DNA of 64,000 bases from Paenibacillus sp. Root52 (GTDB lineage: Bacteria; Bacillota; Bacilli; Paenibacillales; Paenibacillaceae), in contig NZ_LMFO01000017.1 in assembly GCF_001426865.1 (NCBI RefSeq), forward strand, positions 1 through 64,000, in the 5' to 3' direction. Below are positions 56,855-64,000 of this stretch, piece after piece. The stretch's first letter is position 1, and each line of letters starts with the position of its first letter. The translations under genes were made by a program, and so were the position numbers. The notes under the pieces are model-generated. The model saw nothing but the letters and a program-made list of their open reading frames with translations. It was not told where the DNA came from and searched no databases.

Positions 56855-57997
56855 ATGAAAATCAGCATAATGAAAAGCTATTTAAACGAGTCCATTCAGC
56901 ATGTGTCTAAAGCAATCTCCAGTCGAACAACAATCCCCATCCTGAGCGGTATCAAATTTGATGTGAATCATCAGGGTGTAACGTTGACAGCAAGCGACAC
57001 TGACATCTCCATCCAATCATTTATCCCTCTGGAAGATGGTGATAAAAGTGTTGTTCAAGTTGATCAACCCGGCAGCGTCGTATTGCCAGCCAAATTCTTT
57101 GTCGAAATTATCAAGAAATTGCCTTCCCAAGAAGTACACATGGAAGTCAAAGATAACTTCAACACCTTTATCTCAGCAGGGGCTACCGAGATTCAGCTCG
57201 TAGGTCTTGATCCAGAAGAATTCCCTGTTTTGCCGAGCATCGAAGAAAATCAAACGGTCTCCATCCCTGGAGATTTACTGAAAAATATGATCAAGCAAAC
57301 GGTATTCTCCATTTCCACACATGAAACGACTCCAATCTTGACAGGTGTACTGTGGAGTTTAGTTGATAATGAGTTGAAATTTGTGGCAACAGACCGCCAC
57401 CGTCTTGCTACTCGTTCAGCTATGCTGGATAATGCAGAGGGTATCCGTTTTAACAATGTCGTAATTTCAGGTAAAACGCTAAACGAACTTAGCAAAATCG
57501 TACCTGACCAAAACACGCTTGTTGATATCGTTGTAGCTGACAATCAAGTTTTGTTCAAAATTGACCGCGTATTGTTCTACTCCCGTATTCTGGATGGCAC
57601 ATATCCGGATACTTCTAGAATTATTCCAACGTCGTACAAAACAGAACTGGTTTTGGATACCAAAAAATTAAGCGAATCAATTGATCGTGCTTATTTGCTG
57701 TCACGTGAAGAAAAAACAAATATTGTGCGCATGCAAACGATGGATTCTGGAACAATCGAAATTTCTTCAAGCTCCTCTGAGCTGGGAAAAGTAAGAGAAG
57801 AGATCGAACCGGCAGATTTCAGTGGCGATCCATTGAGAATCTCGTTTAACTCCAAATACATGCTGGACGTACTGAAAGTCGTGGAAAGTGAACAACTGAT
57901 GATCGCTTTTACCGGTGTCATGAGCCCAATCATCTTGAAACCACTGGATGACAGTCACAGCCTATACGTCATATTGCCTTACCGGACTACCAACTAA
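56855..57997 (+). CDS. dnaN: DNA polymerase III beta clamp
   Basis: A 380-residue sliding clamp, three similar subdomains of about 120 residues. It tethers the polymerase to DNA and serves as a docking site for many proteins. The N-terminus MKISIMKSYLNESIQHVSK and the C-terminal PIILKPLDDSHSLYVILPYR are typical. CTAGGAG precedes the ATG. Confidence 0.98.
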   Translation: MKISIMKSYLNESIQHVSKAISSRTTIPILSGIKFDVNHQGVTLTASDTDISIQSFIPLEDGDKSVVQVDQPGSVVLPAKFFVEIIKKLPSQEVHMEVKDNFNTFISAGATEIQLVGLDPEEFPVLPSIEENQTVSIPGDLLKNMIKQTVFSISTHETTPILTGVLWSLVDNELKFVATDRHRLATRSAMLDNAEGIRFNNVVISGKTLNELSKIVPDQNTLVDIVVADNQVLFKIDRVLFYSRILDGTYPDTSRIIPTSYKTELVLDTKKLSESIDRAYLLSREEKTNIVRMQTMDSGTIEISSSSSELGKVREEIEPADFSGDPLRISFNSKYMLDVLKVVESEQLMIAFTGVMSPIILKPLDDSHSLYVILPYRTTN

Positions 57998-58019
57998 CGA
58001 AACGAGAGGAGAATTCCAA

Positions 58020-58235
58020 TTGAACCGAGTAACCATTCGTACGGAATATATTAAGCTTGACCAGTTTTTGAAGCTGGCAGACTGCATTCCAACTGGAGGC
58101 ATGGCCAAAGCTTTGCTTCAAGAAGGACTTGTGCGTGTGAATAAAGAGCCTGAAGAACGCCGGGGACGCAAGTTATACCCTGGGGATATCGTTGAAGTGG
58201 ACGGAGAAGGCGCATTCGAAGTTGCCGCAGAATAA
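58020..58235 (+). CDS. yaaA: S4-domain RNA-binding protein YaaA
   Basis: A 71-residue S4-domain protein between dnaN and recF, associated in B. subtilis with 50S assembly. EYIKLDQFLKLADCIPTGG and GLVRVNKEPEERRGRKLYPGD carry the S4 fold. I start at the TTG at 58020 (GAGAGGAG upstream), because the frame open from 57948 would overlap dnaN by 50 nt without need. Confidence 0.93.
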   Translation: MNRVTIRTEYIKLDQFLKLADCIPTGGMAKALLQEGLVRVNKEPEERRGRKLYPGDIVEVDGEGAFEVAAE

Positions 58236-58288
58236 TCCAGTTCGATTCTGCTGCCTCCTGACGGACGGAAGAAAAGGGAGGGTACCTT

Positions 58289-59401
58289 GTGTTTGTCAAC
58301 AGCATTGAACTGCAGCAATTCCGAAATTATGAGCATCTAAAGCTGGACTCTTTTGGCCCTGTGAACTTACTGATCGGTCAAAATGCCCAAGGTAAGACCA
58401 ATCTTGCAGAGGCCATTTTTGCACTGGCCCTTACGAAGAGCCATCGTACATCTCGCGATAAGGAGCTAATTCGTTTCGGGGAGGAACGTGCTAGACTCAC
58501 TGCAGAAGTCGACAAAAAGTATGGATCAGTTAAACTGGAGCTGGCATTGTCGCAACAAGGCAAAAAAGCAAAAATTAACGGGTTAGAGCAGCGCAAGTTA
58601 AGTGATTTTGTCGGGACGCTGAACGTGGTTATGTTTGCCCCCGAAGATCTGGAGATCGTCAAAGGCACGCCGGGGGTTCGCCGCCGGTTTCTTGATATGG
58701 AGATTGGTCAGGTTGCCCCGGGTTACCTATACCATCTGCAGCAGTACCAAAAAGTACTTGTACAGCGCAATAATCTGCTCAAACAACTATGGGGACAGAA
58801 CGCCTCAGCCCAGACGATGCTTGAAGTCTGGAACGAGCAACTGGTCGAGCACGGTGTTAAAATCGTCAAAAAAAGGAAACAATTCATAAAGAAACTCCAA
58901 AAGTGGGCAGAAACCATTCATCAGGGCATTACTGGAGGCGGAGAAGTACTTCGTTTAGCCTATCTTCCTTCCTTCAGCGAAGCGTCTGAGGAAGATGAAG
59001 CTGTTTTAATGGACCAATTTATGATAAAATTATCACAAATGAAAGAGCAGGAGATTCGCCGAGGCACAACGCTAAGTGGGCCACATCGGGATGACCTGTC
59101 CTTTTTCATTAACGACCGGGAAGTACAAACGTATGGCTCGCAGGGACAGCAACGTACAACTGCGTTGTCTCTTAAACTCGCGGAAATCGAGCTGATACAC
59201 GAAGAAATCGGAGAATATCCGGTTCTGTTGCTTGACGATGTATTATCTGAGCTGGATCCTTTTCGTCAGACGCAGCTGATCGAGACGTTCCAGAGTAAGG
59301 TCCAAACCTTTATTACAGCTACCGGAATCGAGAGCTTGAATCTTGATAAGCTCAAAGATGCCAGTATTTATCACGTTCATGCCGGACAGGTTGAACGCTA
59401 A
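58289..59401 (+). CDS. recF: Recombination mediator RecF
   Basis: A 370-residue SMC-like ATPase that helps load RecA at gaps. Walker A is IGQNAQGKTNLAEA, the signature is in SQGQQRTTALSLKLAE, and Walker B is LLLDDVLSELD. It starts with GTG, with GGGAGGG upstream. The ABC-type head is complete with only a short coiled-coil arm, as expected. Confidence 0.97.
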   Translation: MFVNSIELQQFRNYEHLKLDSFGPVNLLIGQNAQGKTNLAEAIFALALTKSHRTSRDKELIRFGEERARLTAEVDKKYGSVKLELALSQQGKKAKINGLEQRKLSDFVGTLNVVMFAPEDLEIVKGTPGVRRRFLDMEIGQVAPGYLYHLQQYQKVLVQRNNLLKQLWGQNASAQTMLEVWNEQLVEHGVKIVKKRKQFIKKLQKWAETIHQGITGGGEVLRLAYLPSFSEASEEDEAVLMDQFMIKLSQMKEQEIRRGTTLSGPHRDDLSFFINDREVQTYGSQGQQRTTALSLKLAEIELIHEEIGEYPVLLLDDVLSELDPFRQTQLIETFQSKVQTFITATGIESLNLDKLKDASIYHVHAGQVER

Positions 59402-59414
59402 GGAGTGAGGGTCT

Positions 59415-59663
59415 ATGTACATTCATCTGGGCGGAGAGAAGATCATCCGTTCTTCCGAATTGGTCGCTATTTTTGATATATCGATTGAAAAATCCTCGAA
59501 AATCTCCAAGCAGTATGTCACGTATGCTGAGCAGGAAAAGACGGTGGAGCATATTGGCGAAGAGGAAGCCAAGTCTATTGTTGTGACCAAAAATATTGTG
59601 TACTACTCCCCTATTTCCTCTGCCACGCTTAAGAAACGGGCTCACATTTTTCCTGATCTCTAG
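59415..59663 (+). CDS. remB: Extracellular matrix regulator RemB (YaaB)
   Basis: An 82-residue DUF370 protein, homologous to RemB in the B. subtilis matrix/biofilm system; the partner RemA is encoded elsewhere. MYIHLGGEKIIRSSELVAIFD is the signature (first 20: MYIHLGGEKIIRSSELVAIF). It follows recF by 13 bp and is in the same operon, the conserved position. Confidence 0.94.
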   Translation: MYIHLGGEKIIRSSELVAIFDISIEKSSKISKQYVTYAEQEKTVEHIGEEEAKSIVVTKNIVYYSPISSATLKKRAHIFPDL

Positions 59664-59801
59664 GGGTTACTGAATGCAATGATTGTGTCTTTGCTGCTTG
59701 TTTTATTTGGACAGCCAGCTTGTTGGAATTATGAGAGGAATCCTTTTTCAGCAAGTATTCTTAGTTAACGCATATTTACGATATTGAATCTATAGAAGTA
59801 G

Positions 59802-61721
<1,920 letters not shown>

Positions 61722-61734
61722 TGATTGTTAAGAT

Positions 61735-61760
61735 AGGCGCCTGCAAGGCGCCTTTTTTTA
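61735..61760 (+). terminator. gyrB terminator
   Basis: AGGCGCC (61735-61741) pairs with GGCGCCT (61747-61753) around a short loop, followed by seven T. Confidence 0.92.
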
Positions 61761-61795
61761 TTTGGTAATCTGCATTGGGGTAGAGGGCACATTGT

Positions 61796-62743
61796 TTAAC
61801 GTGTGCGTTTTTTGGAGGAGGATGCTTGTGCTTTAGTTGTTTTGCGTGTTGTCTTGCCTTTCTTGGAAGGCAGCCTTCCATACGCTATAGCATAACGTTT
61901 GATTTTGCGGTAAGCCCCTTTATCAGGTAACAGTCCGAAGGCGTAGATGCCGGGTAAAGTGTTCACTTCTAGTATCCATGGACGTCCTGATCCATCCAGA
62001 GCAATATCAATGCCAATTTCCTTGAGTCTCGGAAACGTCTGTTGCAATTGCACAGCGGTATGGATTCCAAGTCGGTACAGCTCATTCCGGAGTTCTTGAA
62101 ATCGAGTATTTGAAAGGTGGGGCTGAACCAACTCTTCAAAGGTGGCCAAGCGCCCACCACCATGAATGTTAGTAATGATTTTGCCAGGAGCAGCAACTCT
62201 ACCTAGAATACCTGTAGTTTCCCATGATCCCCTGAGATTCTTTTGGGTGAGCACCCGTAAATCGAACGGAAGACCTTCATGTTTTAACAAGGAAATGCCC
62301 TGTTGAATGATATATTCGTGTTGCTTAATTTTTTCGTTAAGAGCAAGCTCTAGTTCATCAAGGGAATGGAATACGTTCTGCTGTGTACCATATTGCAGTT
62401 CGTACGAAGTCGTCTGAATAGTCACAGGTTGCACATCCTGGTCTGCTTTTAAAGATTCGCTATCTGAACTGGGGTTAGATGGGTCTTCATCAGTTTCTTC
62501 TATGCTGGTATCCAGGATGGAAGGAGGCGCAGGCCGCATGGTGTGTATCGTTTTAACCCGCATAACGCCATTACCGTAGGTTCCTCGATCCGGCTTAATA
62601 TAATTCAATTCATACAGCTCAGTCATCCGTTCTAGAGTTTGACGATTGTATCGACGCGTGACAGGAAGATACCTGCTCACACCGCGGCTGCGCTGCAGCA
62701 CAACCGTTTTGGTCCATTTACTGGAGACACGCTGGATACTCAA
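61796..62743 (-). CDS. YheC/YheD-family coat-associated protein, inverted between gyrB and gyrA
   Basis: A 315-residue protein of the YheC/YheD family (ATP-grasp-like), linked to the endospore coat in Bacillus. Matching stretches are ELNYIKPDRGTYGNGVMRVK, IIQQGISLL, DLRVLTQKNLRGSWE and IALDGSGRPWILEVNTLPG. The C-terminus ends in a Lys/Arg/Thr/Ser-rich tail, possibly nucleic-acid- or wall-binding. It starts with TTG (AAAGG upstream). It is read against gyrB and gyrA, so it must have its own promoter. Confidence 0.85.
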   Translation of the reverse strand: MSIQRVSSKWTKTVVLQRSRGVSRYLPVTRRYNRQTLERMTELYELNYIKPDRGTYGNGVMRVKTIHTMRPAPPSILDTSIEETDEDPSNPSSDSESLKADQDVQPVTIQTTSYELQYGTQQNVFHSLDELELALNEKIKQHEYIIQQGISLLKHEGLPFDLRVLTQKNLRGSWETTGILGRVAAPGKIITNIHGGGRLATFEELVQPHLSNTRFQELRNELYRLGIHTAVQLQQTFPRLKEIGIDIALDGSGRPWILEVNTLPGIYAFGLLPDKGAYRKIKRYAIAYGRLPSKKGKTTRKTTKAQASSSKKRTR

Positions 62744-63011
62744 GAGACATCAGTCCTTTCGTGTTTTACTTATAGTTCTTCAGAGAGTAGCAGCACAGAG
62801 AATTCAAAGGACAAGAGATGATTTCAGTGGTATAATAGAGAAATATGGCGTTTTGTGTGGTTTGCTGCACAATTTGTAGTTTTACTGTAGATTGGGAACG
62901 GCATCAGCCTTGTATACGCAGTACATATGCCGCATTTTCTAGCATTGTATGTGTAAAATGGCAGGAGGGCAGGGCTAATCCCTAGACCACCAAAAGTTCC
63001 TAGAAGAAGAT

Positions 63012-63100
63012 GTTCAAAAAGTCCGCTTTTGATTACGAAGGATGCCTAGTGGCATCTCAGCGTCAAATAGGGGATTCAGCCCAAAAAGCCCTTTTTGAAC
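63012..63100 (-). repeat. MITE-like repeat, copy 2
   Basis: An 89-bp element bounded by perfect 10-bp inverted ends (GTTCAAAAAG and CTTTTTGAAC). It is inverted relative to the copy at 2182-2269; the end proximal to 63012 matches that copy's right end over about 34 bp with one substitution. An inner hairpin GATGCC/GGCATC is present. It carries no frame. Confidence 0.65.
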
Positions 63101-63138
63101 ACAGACTAGAATAAGGCTATTGTCCTGCAGACGTTTAA

Positions 63139-63167
63139 TTGTGTAACTTTTGTGAAAGTAATATAAT
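63139..63167 (+). promoter_or_regulatory. gyrA promoter
   Basis: TTGTGT (63139-63144), 17-nt spacer, perfect TATAAT (63162-63167). It lies about 110 bp upstream of the gyrA start and just after the repeat element. Confidence 0.6.
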
Positions 63168-63274
63168 AAAGAGTAGCGTTTTTGCGCGGTTTTAGCCTTG
63201 TTAGGCTTTTCACATACAAAGAAAACTGATTGATTGAATGGAACGTTTGTTGAAGGACAAGAAGGAGGTCCAGC

Positions 63275-64000
63275 ATGGCGGAAGAAATGAATTCGCAGAT
63301 TAAAGATCGGGATATTGGCGTCGAGATGCGTGAGTCGTTTATGGATTACGCGATGAGCATCATTGTTAGCCGTGCTTTGCCTGATGTACGTGATGGCTTG
63401 AAGCCGGTTCACCGTCGTATTCTTTACGCAATGTCGGAGCTAGGCATGACACCCGATAAACCTCACAAAAAATCAGCCAGAATCGTCGGCGAAGTTATCG
63501 GTAAGTATCACCCCCACGGTGACTCTGCGGTATACGAAACGATGGTACGGATGGCTCAGGATTTCTCTTTGCGTTATATGCATGTCGATGGTCACGGGAA
63601 TTTTGGATCGGTAGATGGCGATATGGCAGCAGCGATGCGTTATACCGAGGCACGGTTGTCCAAGATTGCTATGGAAATGCTCAGAGATATCAATAAAGAT
63701 ACGATTGATTTCCAGCCAAACTATGATGGTGAAGAGCAAGAACCTGTTGTATTACCAGCTCGTTTCCCTAACCTGCTTGTTAACGGTGTAGGCGGAATTG
63801 CGGTAGGTATGGCCACGAATATTCCTCCTCATAACCTGGGTGAGGTTATCGATGGTGTACAGGCAATGATTAAAAATCCAGATATTACGTCTATGGAATT
63901 AATGGATTATATCCACGGACCAGATTTCCCTACAGCAGGTTATATCTTGGGACGTTCAGGTATTCGCCAAGCGTATCAGACTGGACGCGGTTCGGTAACA
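63275..64000 (+). CDS. gyrA: DNA gyrase subunit A (N-terminal part, cut by window end)
   Basis: The first 242 codons of gyrA, open to the window edge. The ATG at 63275 has GGAGG upstream. The breakage-reunion domain is clear: [33 protein letters not shown] and the active-site Tyr123 in [10 protein letters not shown]. Quinolone-region residues Ser84 and Glu88 are the susceptible type. The remainder lies outside the window. Confidence 0.97.
   Translation, partial: MAEEMNSQIKDRDIGVEMRESFMDYAMSIIVSRALPDVRDGLKPVHRRILYAMSELGMTPDKPHKKSARIVGEVIGKYHPHGDSAVYETMVRMAQDFSLRYMHVDGHGNFGSVDGDMAAAMRYTEARLSKIAMEMLRDINKDTIDFQPNYDGEEQEPVVLPARFPNLLVNGVGGIAVGMATNIPPHNLGEVIDGVQAMIKNPDITSMELMDYIHGPDFPTAGYILGRSGIRQAYQTGRGSVT

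Larger units (their letters stand above)
62744..63274. other. Spacer upstream of gyrA
   Basis: No gene is seen. A plus-strand TATAAT at about 62832-62837 with AGGACA upstream is a possible promoter without an assigned gene. The stretch also holds the repeat at 63012-63100 and the gyrA promoter. Confidence 0.5.

Overview
The window is a chromosomal origin region from a Gram-positive, spore-forming Firmicute, most likely Paenibacillus or a close relative. The main evidence is the canonical rnpA-rpmH / dnaA-dnaN-yaaA-recF-remB-gyrB-gyrA order, sporulation genes (yyaC, spoIIIJ/jag, a YheC/YheD coat-type protein), a complete walRKHIJ cluster, an SLH-anchored peptidase and moderate GC content. The genus is an inference; no 16S gene lies in the window. 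Genes left of about 50 kb are almost all on the minus strand and genes right of it mostly on the plus strand, so both replichores are transcribed away from the origin.

Layout from left to right. 0.1-8.1 kb: the WalRK cell-wall stress cluster read leftwards (walR, walK, walH, walI, walJ, then an HtrA protease), with a small plus-strand gene beside it. 8.4-20 kb: an M23/LysM/G5 murein hydrolase, a low-complexity membrane protein, purA behind two PurR-type boxes, the operon mazG-like, yybS, gdpP, rplI, dnaB, a CBS protein and an LCP cell-wall ligase. 20-33 kb: an accessory stretch with a DHA2 drug exporter, an SLH-S9 peptidase, a penicillin-binding-like protein that lacks its catalytic serine, a complete oppDFBCA operon and an M15 peptidase. 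33-49.8 kb: rpsF-ssb-rpsR, yjzC, tRNA-Ser(CGA), DUF951/mscS/DUF3343, yyaC, DUF4446, a cysteine desulfurase, parB-parA-noc with two perfect parS sites, rsmG-mnmG, mnmE, jag-yidC-rnpA and rpmH (44 codons, TTG start). 49.8-57 kb: the origin. 57-64 kb: dnaN to gyrA, with gyrA cut by the window end.

The most unusual feature is at the origin. The rpmH-dnaA junction, which is normally a short DnaA-box-rich spacer, is opened by a complete gluconate module (GntR-type regulator, GntP permease, GntK kinase, with its own operators and a 36-bp palindromic terminator). Clusters of DnaA boxes lie on both sides of it, next to rpmH and next to dnaA. A third site between dnaA and dnaN carries a DnaA box followed by six consecutive DnaA-trios, so the unwinding module itself looks intact and Bacillus-like.

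Other signals that ordinary genes do not explain: an 88-89 bp MITE-like repeat with 10-bp terminal inverted repeats, present at both ends of the window; four copies of an 8-bp motif in inverted array between walH and walI; a two-hairpin element upstream of htrA; a palindrome over the exporter promoter; a Gly-for-Ser change in a D,D-carboxypeptidase-like protein; and a coat-type gene inverted between gyrB and gyrA.
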